From an uncultured Gammaproteobacteria bacterium (GTDB lineage: Bacteria; Pseudomonadota; Gammaproteobacteria; Xanthomonadales; Xanthomonadaceae), in the NCBI GenBank assembly GCA_946885735.1, contig CAMPGW010000024.1, positions 1 through 34,255 of the forward strand: a DNA stretch of 34,255 bases. Direction: 5' to 3'. Below, one piece after another: positions 16,961-24,490 of the stretch; the first letter of the stretch is position 1, and the number at the start of each line of letters is the position of its first letter. Both the position numbers and the translations under genes were made by a program. The notes under the pieces were generated by a model. The model was not told the DNA's origin and searched no databases. It worked only from the letters and a program-made list of their open reading frames with translations.

Positions 16961-17014
16961 CGGTCCCGGCCGGGCGGGCCGCCGGGAGTAGACTCCTGCT
17001 CCCGGAGCCCGCCC

Positions 17015-17707
17015 ATGCCGATCCGCATCACCCGCAAGATCGTCGGATTCTCGGTGGCGCCCACGTCGGCGCCGGCCGCGCCCGCCGCGCCCAGCCCTGA
17101 GCCTGCGCAGCCCGCCGCGCCGGCGAGCGCCGCGCCCGTGCAGATGCACGAGCAGCTCGAGCGGCCCGAGGTCCTGCTCGGCAGCACCTACAAGATCAAG
17201 TCGCCGCTCGTCGAGCACGCGCTGTACGTGACGGTCAACGACCTCGTGCTCAATGCCGGAACCGAGCATGAGGTCCGGCGGCCTTTCGAGGTCTTCATCA
17301 ATTCCAAGAACATGGACCACTTCCAGTGGATCGTGGCCCTGACCCGCATCATGAGCGCCGTCTTCCGCAAGGGTGGCGACGTCGCCTTCCTGGTGGAGGA
17401 GCTCAAGGCGGTGTTCGACCCGCGCGGAGGCTACTTCAAGGCCGGCGGCCTCTACATGCCCTCGATCGTGGCCGAGATCGGCAGCGTGCTGGAGACCCAC
17501 CTGCGCGGCATCGGCCTGTTGACGAGGCCCGAACTCGATGCGAACCAGCGCGCCCTGGTCGCCGACAAGCGCGCCGCGGTGGAGGCCGCCGGGCCTTCCG
17601 CGCCGGCGGCCGACGGCTTTCCGATCGGTGCGACCGCCTGCGGCAAGTGCCAGGCGCGGGCGCTCGTGTTGCTCGACGGCTGCCAGACCTGCCTGAACTG
17701 CGGCTAA
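17015..17707 (+). CDS. NrdJb-like / TSCPD-type ribonucleotide reductase accessory protein
   Basis: A 230-residue protein. After a Pro/Ala-rich linker (residues 15-45), the core (about 50-160; LLGSTYKIKSPL, RRPFEVFINSKNMDHFQW, SAVFRKGGDVAFLVEELKAVFDPRGGYF, MPSIVAEIGSVLETHL) matches the C-terminal module of B12-dependent class II ribonucleotide reductases, which some bacteria encode separately as NrdJb next to NrdJa. The C-terminus has two paired cysteine motifs (CGKC and CQTCLNCG) that may bind zinc or reduce the active site. The ATG at 17015 has GGAG about 7 bases upstream. No NrdJa-like catalytic gene is in the window, so it is an orphan here. Assignment rests on remembered family sequence. 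Confidence 0.75.
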   Translation: MPIRITRKIVGFSVAPTSAPAAPAAPSPEPAQPAAPASAAPVQMHEQLERPEVLLGSTYKIKSPLVEHALYVTVNDLVLNAGTEHEVRRPFEVFINSKNMDHFQWIVALTRIMSAVFRKGGDVAFLVEELKAVFDPRGGYFKAGGLYMPSIVAEIGSVLETHLRGIGLLTRPELDANQRALVADKRAAVEAAGPSAPAADGFPIGATACGKCQARALVLLDGCQTCLNCG

Positions 17708-17748
17708 AGCAAATGCGGCTGAGCGCCGTCGCCGCGGCGCCGCCGGTC

Positions 17749-17991
17749 CTAGAGGTTGCTGCCGGGTTCCCAGCCGCGGCGCGGTCGGCGGTCGGCGCCG
17801 CTGCGGCGATCGGCCTGGAAGCGCAATTCCTGGCGGCGGTCGGCCTGCTGGCGTCGCTCGCGGCCGCTGCGCAGGTCGATGTCGAAGCGCGCGCGCCCGG
17901 TCACCGGTTCGGCGGCGACCGGTGCCGCGGGTTCCGCCGGCTCCAGCGACAGCGAGGCGAAATCGAGGTCGGGCAGGATCTTGCCGTTCAC
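17749..17991 (-). CDS. Small Arg-rich protein with repeated ADRR motifs
   Basis: An 80-residue protein starting at GTG 17991, which follows a near-perfect AAAGGAGG Shine-Dalgarno with 6-base spacing; this decides the start over longer in-frame options. The N-terminus is NGKILPDLDFASLSLEP, the middle is Ala/Pro-rich, and the C-terminal half is strongly basic with QADRR, QADRR and GADRR spaced along a predicted helix. I recognise no named family; the tail could bind nucleic acid or acidic lipids. It converges with the NrdJb-like gene (41-base gap) and is divergent from the alcohol dehydrogenase gene (184-base gap). Confidence 0.72.
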   Translation of the reverse strand: MNGKILPDLDFASLSLEPAEPAAPVAAEPVTGRARFDIDLRSGRERRQQADRRQELRFQADRRSGADRRPRRGWEPGSNL

Positions 17992-18175
17992 GACTGGCCT
18001 CCTTTCGAGGCATCTTCCTACACAGATGCAACGTGAACCCCGCTGGCGGCCGGCCAGGCCGGGCCGGCGCTCCCGGGCGGGCGTGTAAATCGGCGACCGC
18101 GCCCCCTTGGCTGGCACGCGCCTTGCGTCGTCCCCGGCGAGGCGGGCGCCGGGCCCGCGCCAGGAGACAGTGGCG

Positions 18176-19336
18176 ATGCTCGCGATGAACTACCGGCGGC
18201 CCTACAAGGTGCGCGTCGACGAACGGCCGGAACCGGAGATCGAGCACCCCAACGACGCCATCGTGCGGGTCACGCGGTCCTGCATCTGCGGTTCCGACCT
18301 GCACCTCTACCACGGGCTGGTTCCCGACACCCGGGTCGGCTCGATCTTCGGGCACGAGTTCACCGGCGTGGTCGAGCAGGTCGGTCCGTCGGTAGAGAAC
18401 CTGCAGGTCGGGCAACAGGTGCTGGTGCCCTTCAACATCTTCTGCGGCAGTTGTTTCTTCTGCCAGCGGGAACTGTATGGCAACTGCCACAACACCAACC
18501 CGGAGGCGACCGCGGTTGGCGGGATCTACGGCTATTCGCACACCGCCGGTGGCTACGACGGCGGCCAGGCCGAATACGTGCGTGTGCCGATGGCCGACGT
18601 CGGCCCGACGGTGATTCCGGCTGGCATGCACATCGAGGACGCCGTGCTGCTCACCGACGCCTTCCCCACCGGCTACCAGGCGGCCGAGATGGGCGACATC
18701 CGCGAGGGCGATACCGTGGTGGTGTTCGGCGCCGGCCCGGTGGGCATCTTCGCGGCGCGCAGCGCCTGGCTGCTCGGCGCCGGCCGGGTGATCGTCGTGG
18801 ACCACGTCGAGTACCGGCTGGACTTCGTTTCCCGGTTCGGACCGGCGGAGACCGTGGACTTCAAGTACGTCAAGGACATGGCCGAACACATCAAGGCCAT
18901 GACCGACGGCCTCGGCGCCGACGTCTGCATCGACGCGGTCGGCTGCGAGGCCGCCGGCAACTTCGCCCAGACCCTCACCGGGGTGAAGCTCAAGCTGCAG
19001 GCCGGCGCGGCCACCGCGCTGCACTGGGCCATCAACAGCGTGCGCAAGGGCGGCACGGTGTCGATCGTCGGGGTCTATGGGCCCACGTTCAACGCGGTGC
19101 CGATCGGCAACGCCATCAACAAGGGCCTGACGCTGCGCATGAACCAGGCCAGCGTGAAGCGCCACCTGCCGCGGCTGATCGAACACATCCAGTCCGGGCG
19201 CGTGGATCCCAAGCAGGTGATCACCCACCGCGTGCCGCTCGAGGAGGTGGCCGAGGCCTACGAGATCTTCTCGCGCAAGCTCGACAACTGCATCAAGACC
19301 GTGCTGCTCCCGCCCTCGGCGGCGAGCGTGCATTGA
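18176..19336 (+). CDS. Zinc-dependent alcohol dehydrogenase (formaldehyde dehydrogenase-like MDR)
   Basis: A 386-residue medium-chain dehydrogenase. Catalytic zinc ligands are C38 in CICGSDLH and H60/E61 in FGHEFTG. The structural zinc lobe has C90, C93, C96 and C104. A Rossmann GAGPVG follows at about 180, with an acidic VVDH at the end of the next strand suggesting NAD. Overall it resembles glutathione-independent formaldehyde or broad alcohol dehydrogenases of the FDH-like group; the substrate is not determinable. AGGAGA lies 8 bases before the ATG at 18176. The next gene starts 19 bases after its stop and is probably cotranscribed. Confidence 0.92.
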   Translation: MLAMNYRRPYKVRVDERPEPEIEHPNDAIVRVTRSCICGSDLHLYHGLVPDTRVGSIFGHEFTGVVEQVGPSVENLQVGQQVLVPFNIFCGSCFFCQRELYGNCHNTNPEATAVGGIYGYSHTAGGYDGGQAEYVRVPMADVGPTVIPAGMHIEDAVLLTDAFPTGYQAAEMGDIREGDTVVVFGAGPVGIFAARSAWLLGAGRVIVVDHVEYRLDFVSRFGPAETVDFKYVKDMAEHIKAMTDGLGADVCIDAVGCEAAGNFAQTLTGVKLKLQAGAATALHWAINSVRKGGTVSIVGVYGPTFNAVPIGNAINKGLTLRMNQASVKRHLPRLIEHIQSGRVDPKQVITHRVPLEEVAEAYEIFSRKLDNCIKTVLLPPSAASVH

Positions 19337-19355
19337 AATGGAAAGGGAGAACGCC

Positions 19356-19811
19356 ATGGCGCAGCAAGGAATCCAGCAGGCCGCATTGAAGGACTCGGCG
19401 ATGGGACGAAGGCCAGACCTGGACGCGATTCCCGGGTGGGGCGCGGACCTCGACCCGGCCAACCGGCCCGCCTACCCGAAGGAACGCACGCCGCCGCGGC
19501 TCGAGAATCCTCCGCGTGGCCAGCCCGAGCAGCAGCGCAGCGAGGTGCTCGTGCTGCATTCCACCGAACGCCCGGGCATCACGCCGGTCTTCGGCACCAG
19601 CGTGCCGCCCTCGGGCCTGAGCGGGGCGATCCGCAAGCGCGCATTCCGCCGCAGCGAGAACGACGTGCGGCATTGGCTGATGCTGATGGCCGCCGACCGC
19701 GTGAACGTGGTCGAAGGCCTGGTGCAGGATCTGGGGAAGTCGGGCCGCGGCAAGCCGCTGGCCGCGGCCGCCGTGGTGGTGCTGGCGAGTTGGTGGGTGC
19801 TGCGCCGCTGA
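19356..19811 (+). CDS. Hypothetical tail-anchored protein downstream of the alcohol dehydrogenase
   Basis: A 151-residue protein. The first 60 residues are Pro- and charge-rich (PGWGADLDPANRPAYPKERTPP). A central part (EVLVLHSTERPGITPVFGTSVPPSGLSG) resembles a conserved loop, then a helical stretch (NDVRHWLMLMAADRVNVVEGLVQDL) and a C-terminal hydrophobic segment (AAAAVVVLASWWVL) that likely anchors it in the membrane. I chose the ATG at 19356, which follows GGGAGA at 5 bases, over 19338, which would overlap that site. I do not recognise a characterised family. Its position suggests an operon with the dehydrogenase. Confidence 0.78.
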   Translation: MAQQGIQQAALKDSAMGRRPDLDAIPGWGADLDPANRPAYPKERTPPRLENPPRGQPEQQRSEVLVLHSTERPGITPVFGTSVPPSGLSGAIRKRAFRRSENDVRHWLMLMAADRVNVVEGLVQDLGKSGRGKPLAAAAVVVLASWWVLRR

Positions 19812-19927
19812 TGCGTTGCTGAAATGAGACACGAATAGGCGGCGCGGCGCGCGGGCCGGCGCCGCGGGACGAATGCCGTTCAGGGCGGGTCGGGCATATT
19901 CCTTGCTCAGCAGCGAGGTGCTGTCGC

Positions 19928-20308
19928 GTGCCCCATTCTCCCCTTCGCGTGGCCCATGTAGACGACGACGATGACCTGCTCGCCATCGTGCGGCTGGCCC
20001 TGCAGGCCACCGCCGGGATGGAAGTGGAGAGTTGCGCATCCGGTGCGCGGGCGCTGGAGGTCATCCCCGGCTTCGAGCCGGACGTGATCCTGGTGGACCT
20101 GCTGATGCCGGGCATGGGCGGGCTGGAAACCATCGCGCGCCTGCGTGAGCGCATGGATCTCTCGCACGTGACGGTGGCCTTCGCCACCGGCATGGAGGAT
20201 CCCGAGCAACTGCAGCGCATCGTCGAGGCGGGGGCCGCGGCGATCATCCACAAGCCCTTCGACGCCTTCGCACTGGCCGATCGCATCCAGCGGATCGCGC
20301 CGCGATGA
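19928..20308 (+). CDS. Single-domain response regulator coupled to the downstream GGDEF protein
   Basis: A 126-residue receiver: acidic pocket VDDDDD (residues 11-16), phospho-Asp D57 in ILVDLLMPGMGG, the switch Thr in FATGME, and K109 in IHKPFD. It starts with GTG at 19928 after GAGGTG with 7-base spacing. Its TGA overlaps the ATG of the next gene (ATGA, 4 bases), so the pair is almost certainly translated together. With the HPt and receivers of the downstream protein it probably forms one phosphorelay module. Confidence 0.9.
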   Translation: MPHSPLRVAHVDDDDDLLAIVRLALQATAGMEVESCASGARALEVIPGFEPDVILVDLLMPGMGGLETIARLRERMDLSHVTVAFATGMEDPEQLQRIVEAGAAAIIHKPFDAFALADRIQRIAPR

Positions 20309-21924
20309 GCCAGCCGGAGTCGGCACGGCCCGAACTCGGGCCGCTGCGGGAACGCTTCGTCGCCCGCGCCCGCGACGACGCACGCAGGATACTCGAGCTG
20401 TGCGAGACCGGTGGCGGCGAGGGCCCGGCCATCGACGAGGTCGGCTCGCTGTTGCATCGCCTCGCCGGAACCGCCGGTACCCTCGGCTTCCATGCGCTGG
20501 GCCTGCAGGCGCGGCGGCTGGGGCAACTCGCCGCGGCGGCGGTGGTGGGCCCGGGCGGACGCGTGCCCGGCCCGCAACAGGCGGCCCTGCTGGCGGCCGC
20601 GCGCGACTTCGCGCAATCGCTCGACGTCACCCCCGACGCCCAGCTCGACGCCCGGCTCGACCCGCCGTCGATCGAGCCCGACAGTCCGCTGGTATGCGTG
20701 GTGTCGGCCGATCCGGCCTTTTCCGCGCAGATGGTGCAGGGCTTGCAGGGCTTCGGCTACCGCACGCGGGTCTTCAATGCCGCCGCGGACCTGGAGCCGG
20801 TGGTGGACCAGTTGCAACCGGCGGCGCTGGTGGTGCGGGTTCAGAACGGGCGCGACGACATCGAAGCCGTGCGCGACATGCGGCGCGCGCAGGGTGATCC
20901 GGCGCCGACGCTGCTGGTGGCCGACCAGGCCGACTTCTCCGACTACCTCGCCGCGGTGCGCGCAGGCGCCGAGGGCTTCTTCCTCGATCCGCTCGATCTG
21001 CCGGCGATGGAATCGCGGATGCACTATTTGATCGAGCGCCGCCGCCGCGAGGGTCTGCGGGTGATGCTGGTGGACGACGACGAGGACCTGCTGGCCGGCT
21101 GCAGCCGGATCCTGGAAGCGGCCAGCATGGTCGTTGCCACCGCCAACCAGCCGTCGGAAGCGCTGGCGCTGCTGCCGCGTTTCCGCCCGGAGCTGGTGCT
21201 GATGGACATCCGCATGCCGCAATGCACCGGCCCGGAGCTCGCGCAGATCATCCGCATGAACGAGGAATGGCTGCACGTGCCGATCGTCTACATGTCCACG
21301 CAGAGCGAGGGCGCCGATCGGTTGCTGGCCACGCGCACGGCCGGCGAGGCCTTCATCTCCAAGCCGATCGACGCCAAGGAGTTGATCGCCACGGTGGTCG
21401 CCAACGGCCGGCGCGCGCGGCAGATGGTGGATACCGCCTCCAAGGACACGCTGACCGGGGTGCTCAAGCACAGTTTCATCAAGGAGCACCTGGCGGCCGA
21501 GCTCGAGCGCGCGCAGCGGGCGCAGGCGCCGACCTGCGCGGTGATGATCGACCTGGACCACTTCAAGCACGTCAACGACACCCGCGGGCACCTGGTGGGC
21601 GACGTGGTGATCCGCGCGCTGGCCAACCTGCTGCGGCAGCGCCTGCGCGCGATCGACGGCGTGGGCCGCCTCGGCGGCGAGGAGTTCCTGGTGGTGCTCT
21701 CGCACTGCGAGGTCGCCGAAGCCGTGGTCATCGTCGAGGGCATCCGCAAGCGCTTCGAGCAGATCGCCTTCGCCGGGGCCGACGGGCCGTTCCGCTGCAC
21801 CTTCAGCGCCGGCGTGGCGCAGGGTGGCAGCGGATCGGCGGTGGTGGACATGCTCGCCGCGGCCGACCGGGCGCTCTACCGGGCCAAGGAACAGGGGCGC
21901 AACCGGGTCGCTGCCGCGCCCTGA
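20305..21924 (+). CDS. HPt-REC-REC-GGDEF diguanylate cyclase
   Basis: A 539-residue protein with four parts. An HPt-like helical domain has the phosphotransfer histidine H51 in HRLAGTAGTLGF. A first receiver (about 127-240) is degenerate: the expected Asp strand reads VVRVQNG and the usual KP reads DPLD. A second receiver (252-365) is complete, with VDDDED, D301 in LMDIRMP and K353 in SKPID. A GGDEF domain (about 380-535) has an intact GGEEF (457-461) and an inhibitory RxxD site (RAID, 448-451). It should make cyclic di-GMP with product inhibition, controlled by phosphorylation of the second receiver and perhaps H51. The start overlaps the upstream receiver gene. Confidence 0.92.
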   Translation: MSQPESARPELGPLRERFVARARDDARRILELCETGGGEGPAIDEVGSLLHRLAGTAGTLGFHALGLQARRLGQLAAAAVVGPGGRVPGPQQAALLAAARDFAQSLDVTPDAQLDARLDPPSIEPDSPLVCVVSADPAFSAQMVQGLQGFGYRTRVFNAAADLEPVVDQLQPAALVVRVQNGRDDIEAVRDMRRAQGDPAPTLLVADQADFSDYLAAVRAGAEGFFLDPLDLPAMESRMHYLIERRRREGLRVMLVDDDEDLLAGCSRILEAASMVVATANQPSEALALLPRFRPELVLMDIRMPQCTGPELAQIIRMNEEWLHVPIVYMSTQSEGADRLLATRTAGEAFISKPIDAKELIATVVANGRRARQMVDTASKDTLTGVLKHSFIKEHLAAELERAQRAQAPTCAVMIDLDHFKHVNDTRGHLVGDVVIRALANLLRQRLRAIDGVGRLGGEEFLVVLSHCEVAEAVVIVEGIRKRFEQIAFAGADGPFRCTFSAGVAQGGSGSAVVDMLAAADRALYRAKEQGRNRVAAAP

Positions 21925-21951
21925 GCGTCCGCCGGGCGATGCGCGGGCCGC

Positions 21952-21980
21952 TTGCGTCGGCCGCCGCCGCGCGAGATAAA
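21952..21980 (+). promoter_or_regulatory. Candidate sigma-70 promoter for the TPR gene
   Basis: TTGCGT (21952-21957) and GATAAA (21975-21980) are 17 bases apart, 29 bases before the ATG. The -10 matches at 4 of 6 positions, the -35 at only 3. It is the most AT-rich spot in the gap after the GGDEF gene. Confidence 0.4.
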
Positions 21981-22009
21981 GCGGTTCCCGCCCGAGTCCG
22001 GAGTCCGCG

Positions 22010-23632
22010 ATGCGCGCCCATTCTCCCGGTCCGTTCCGCTTCGCCGCGTCCCTCCTCGCCGTAGCGCTTTGCCTTGCCGTGCCGGCGGCCCAGGCCCACG
22101 GCCCGAAGCCGCATGCGGCAGCCGAACCGGGCGAGCGCATCGAGTCGCTGGGGCGGCTCGACTTCCCGACCTCCACGCGGGATCCCGCCGCGCAGTCCGC
22201 CTTCGTGCGCGGCATGTTGCTGCTGCACCTGTTCGAGTATCCGTCGGCGAAGGAAGCCTTCCTGGACGCACAGGCGCGCGATCCCGGCTTCGCGCTCGCC
22301 TACTGGGGCGAGGCGATGACCTACACGCACCCGATCTGGAACCAGCAGGACGTCGCCGCCGGGCGCGCGGCGCTCGCGAAGCTGGCGCCGGACGCCGCCG
22401 CTCGCGCCGCCCGCGCACCGACCGAACGCGAGCAGGCCTGGCTGGCCACCGCCGAAGTGCTCTACGGCGAGGGCGAGAAGCGTGCGCGCGATGCGCGCTA
22501 CCTCGAGGCGATGGCCGACCTGTCGCGACGCTTTCCCGGCGACGACGAAGCCAGGCTGTTCCATTCCCTGGCGCTGCTCGGGCTCTCGCATGGCGAGCGC
22601 GACCTGCCCAACTTCCTCGAGGCCGCGCGCATCGCGCAATCGGTGTACCTGCGCAACCCCGAGCACCCGGGCGCGGCGCACTACTGGATCCACGGCATGG
22701 ACGATCCCGAGCATGCGGCAGGCGCGCTGGAGGCCGCCCGCAGCCTGTCGACGATCGCGCCCGCCGCGCCGCATGCGCAGCACATGACCTCGCACATCTT
22801 CATGGCCCTGGGCATGTGGGACGACGTGGTGCGCGCCAACGAGCAGGCCGAGCAGGTGGTGGCCTCGCAATTGGCTGCGCGCGGCCAGCCGATGTTCCGC
22901 TGCGGCCACTACAGCGAGTGGCTCGAGTATGGTTATTTCCAGCAAGGCCGGCCGGAACGCGCGCTTGCGGTACTCGCCGATTGCGAACGCCAGGGTCCGC
23001 AGATCATCGAGTGGATGCGCGAGCATCCCGGCACGCGCGTGCTCAGCGCGGCCTCGCTGCCGGCGCTGCGCGCACGCATCGCCAGTTCGCTGGTGACCAT
23101 GCGGGCGATGGCGGCGGTCGAGTCGGCCAGCTATGCGCGCGAGTATGCCCAGCGCGATCCCGCGCCGGGCGGCCAGCATGCCGACCTGGGCTGGGCGCAC
23201 TTCGCGCGTGGACTGGCGCAGGCCACGCAGGGCGATCTCGCGGGCGCCACCGCCTCGCTGGGCGCGCTGCAGGCGGTGCGTGCCGCACCTGCACCCGCCG
23301 ATGCCGAGGCCTGGGAAGCCGGCGACCGCTACCTGGAGGCCATGCAGCAGATGCTGGAAGGCGCGATCGGCCATGCCGGCGGCGACATCGAGGGCGGCCT
23401 GGCGAAGATCCGCGCGGCCGCGGCCGCGCTCGATGCCATGCCCTTCGACTTTGGTCCGCCGGCGACCATCAAGCCGGTGCACGAACTGGCCGGTGACCTG
23501 TTGCTTGCCTCGGGCCGCGCCGAAGAGGCCGCGCGGGAGTACGCGCTGGCGCTGAAGTGGGCGCCGCGGCGGGCGCTGTCGGAAACCGGGCTGGCGCACG
23601 CGCGCGACGCCTCGGCGGCCGCGGCCCGCTGA
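22010..23632 (+). CDS. Exported tetratricopeptide-repeat protein
   Basis: A 540-residue protein with a clear signal peptide: RF near residue 9, a hydrophobic core (AASLLAVALCLAVP) and an AQA-type cleavage site near residue 27. The mature part is helical with degenerate TPR units (FVRGMLLLHLFEYPSAKEAF; ALAYWGEAMTY; FLEAARIAQSVYLRNPEHPGAAHYWIHGMDD; FARGLAQATQGDLAGATASL). Conserved His-rich patches (HYWIHGMDDP, HMTSHIFMALGMWDD) recur in this family and may bind metal, which is unproven. GGAG lies 6 bases before the ATG at 22010. It is monocistronic, facing the small RNA locus. Confidence 0.85.
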   Translation: MRAHSPGPFRFAASLLAVALCLAVPAAQAHGPKPHAAAEPGERIESLGRLDFPTSTRDPAAQSAFVRGMLLLHLFEYPSAKEAFLDAQARDPGFALAYWGEAMTYTHPIWNQQDVAAGRAALAKLAPDAAARAARAPTEREQAWLATAEVLYGEGEKRARDARYLEAMADLSRRFPGDDEARLFHSLALLGLSHGERDLPNFLEAARIAQSVYLRNPEHPGAAHYWIHGMDDPEHAAGALEAARSLSTIAPAAPHAQHMTSHIFMALGMWDDVVRANEQAEQVVASQLAARGQPMFRCGHYSEWLEYGYFQQGRPERALAVLADCERQGPQIIEWMREHPGTRVLSAASLPALRARIASSLVTMRAMAAVESASYAREYAQRDPAPGGQHADLGWAHFARGLAQATQGDLAGATASLGALQAVRAAPAPADAEAWEAGDRYLEAMQQMLEGAIGHAGGDIEGGLAKIRAAAAALDAMPFDFGPPATIKPVHELAGDLLLASGRAEEAAREYALALKWAPRRALSETGLAHARDASAAAAR

Positions 23633-23642
23633 AAACGCGGGC

Positions 23643-23675
23643 AAAAAAAACGCCGCCTGGGGCGAGCAGGCGGCG
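23643..23675 (-). terminator. Rho-independent terminator of the candidate small RNA
   Basis: A perfect 9-bp stem (23651-23659 with 23667-23675) and a 7-base loop, followed on the minus strand by eight Us. On the plus strand there is no T-run, so it is oriented against the TPR gene rather than serving it. Confidence 0.88.
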
Positions 23676-23785
23676 TGGTCGTTGGCATCCTTGTCAACTC
23701 GTCGAGGGCAAGGCCCTCGCCGTACGATCATCATGATCTGGAGCCGACTCTACGGGTCGGGGCAGGTCACCTCCGTACGCTGGCA
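23643..23785 (-). ncRNA. Candidate small RNA with three hairpins and intrinsic terminator
   Basis: Read on the minus strand, the stretch contains a hairpin CCGAC-CCGTAGA-GTCGG (23743-23759), a perfect 7-bp hairpin CGAGGGC-CTT-GCCCTCG (about 23703-23719), and a terminator hairpin of 9 perfect bp (23651-23675) followed by eight Us (23643-23650). No protein-coding gene on the minus strand lies upstream for this terminator to serve. The 5' end is not fixed; I found no convincing promoter and set it at about 23785. It is reminiscent of the abundant sX-series RNAs described in Xanthomonas, but I cannot confirm identity. Confidence 0.6.
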
Positions 23786-23866
23786 CACACTCGACGACGC
23801 GGTTGCGGGGCCATTCAGTCCGTCCGGTTCGGGGCCGGCACGGGGGGCGAAACGACCCGCGCAGCC

Positions 23867-23901
23867 GAAACCGCAAAAAAACTTGGGAAAAACGCGGTTT
23901 C
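23867..23901. promoter_or_regulatory. Inverted repeat with A-tracts upstream of the HU-family promoter
   Basis: GAAACCGC (23867-23874) and GCGGTTTC (23894-23901) are perfect inverted repeats. They enclose 19 bases with two A-tracts of seven and five As, extreme for this GC-rich window. The unit ends 5 bases before the -35 of the HU-family gene, so it could be a bent UP-like element or operator. Confidence 0.55.
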
Positions 23902-23905
23902 AGGC

Positions 23906-23934
23906 TTGGCGGCGGCGCGGACTTGTCCTACATT
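23906..23934 (+). promoter_or_regulatory. Sigma-70-type promoter of the HU-family gene
   Basis: TTGGCG (23906-23911) and TACATT (23929-23934) each match consensus at 4 of 6 positions and are separated by exactly 17 bases. A start near 23941 would give a leader of about 60 bases before the ATG at 24002. Confidence 0.65.
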
Positions 23935-24001
23935 TCGCCTGCCTAGGGGAATTCCAGGTAACCGATACTCCACCCACCGAAGAACCATCGGGACATCCAA
24001 C

Positions 24002-24382
24002 ATGAGCAAAACCAAGAAAGCTGCCGCCAAGAAGGCTCCGGCCAAGGCCGCCAAGCCCGCCGCCAACAAGCCGATCAAGGAAGCGCTGAGCAAGTCCGGC
24101 CTGGTGGCGCACCTGGCCGAGGCCAGCGGCGTGATCGCCCGTGACGTGCGCAACGTGCTGTCGGCCCTCGAGGGCGCCGTTGCCGCCTCGCTGAGCAAGA
24201 AGGGCGCGGGCAGCTTCACCCTGCCGGGCCTGCTGAAGATCACCGCGGTGAGCGTGCCGGCCAAGCCGAAGCGCAAGGGCGTCAACCCCTTCACCAAGGA
24301 AGAGCAGTGGTTCGCCGCCAAGCCGGCCAGCACCAAGGTCAAGGTGCGTCCGCTGAAGAAGCTCAAGGACGCCGCGGCCTGA
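24002..24382 (+). CDS. HU-family DNA-binding protein with N-terminal Lys/Ala tail
   Basis: A 126-residue protein. Residues 1-28 are a histone-H1-like tail (KKAAAKKAPAKAAKPAANK). Residues 30-120 form an HU/IHF-type fold: SKSGLVAHLAEASGVIARDVRNVL, a GAGSFTLPGLLKI strand region in place of the classic GFGTF, then a basic arm with KPKRKGVNPFTKEEQWFAAKP where HU normally has the R-N-P-x-T segment. The NPFT/KPAS pattern retains the HU arm tip. The protein should bind and bend DNA non-specifically. It has its own promoter and a strong terminator just downstream, so it is a stand-alone, probably highly expressed gene. Confidence 0.92.
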   Translation: MSKTKKAAAKKAPAKAAKPAANKPIKEALSKSGLVAHLAEASGVIARDVRNVLSALEGAVAASLSKKGAGSFTLPGLLKITAVSVPAKPKRKGVNPFTKEEQWFAAKPASTKVKVRPLKKLKDAAA

Positions 24383-24418
24383 GCCACGGCCCGACGTAAT
24401 CCGGCTTCACCGCAACGC

Positions 24419-24452
24419 AAAAGGGCCTCGCATCGCGAGGCCCTTTTTTTTC
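24419..24452 (+). terminator. Rho-independent terminator of the HU-family gene
   Basis: GGGCCTCGC (24423-24431) pairs perfectly with GCGAGGCCC (24435-24443) across a 3-base loop, followed by nine Ts. Four As on the left side give a short U-run in the other direction, so it may also end transcripts of the 58-residue gene on the minus strand. Confidence 0.93.
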
Positions 24453-24490
24453 GCCGGACGGGGGCTTCCAGGACCCGTTCGGCGAACCGC

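Noticed and set aside
15866..19462. Very long minus-strand open frame (about 1,200 codons) across several genes
   Set aside because: It lies antisense to the H1-like repeat, NrdJb-like and dehydrogenase genes, reads as low-complexity Arg/Gly/Leu sequence and contains no domain. Long shadow frames are expected at this GC content.
19839..19865. GC hairpin after the tail-anchored protein as a terminator
   Set aside because: Seven-bp stem with a 13-base loop and no T-run; such pairing is common by chance in this composition.
23651..23675. Terminator for the TPR gene on the plus strand
   Set aside because: The T-run is on the minus-strand side only, so the plus-strand transcript would have the A-run before the hairpin and none after it.
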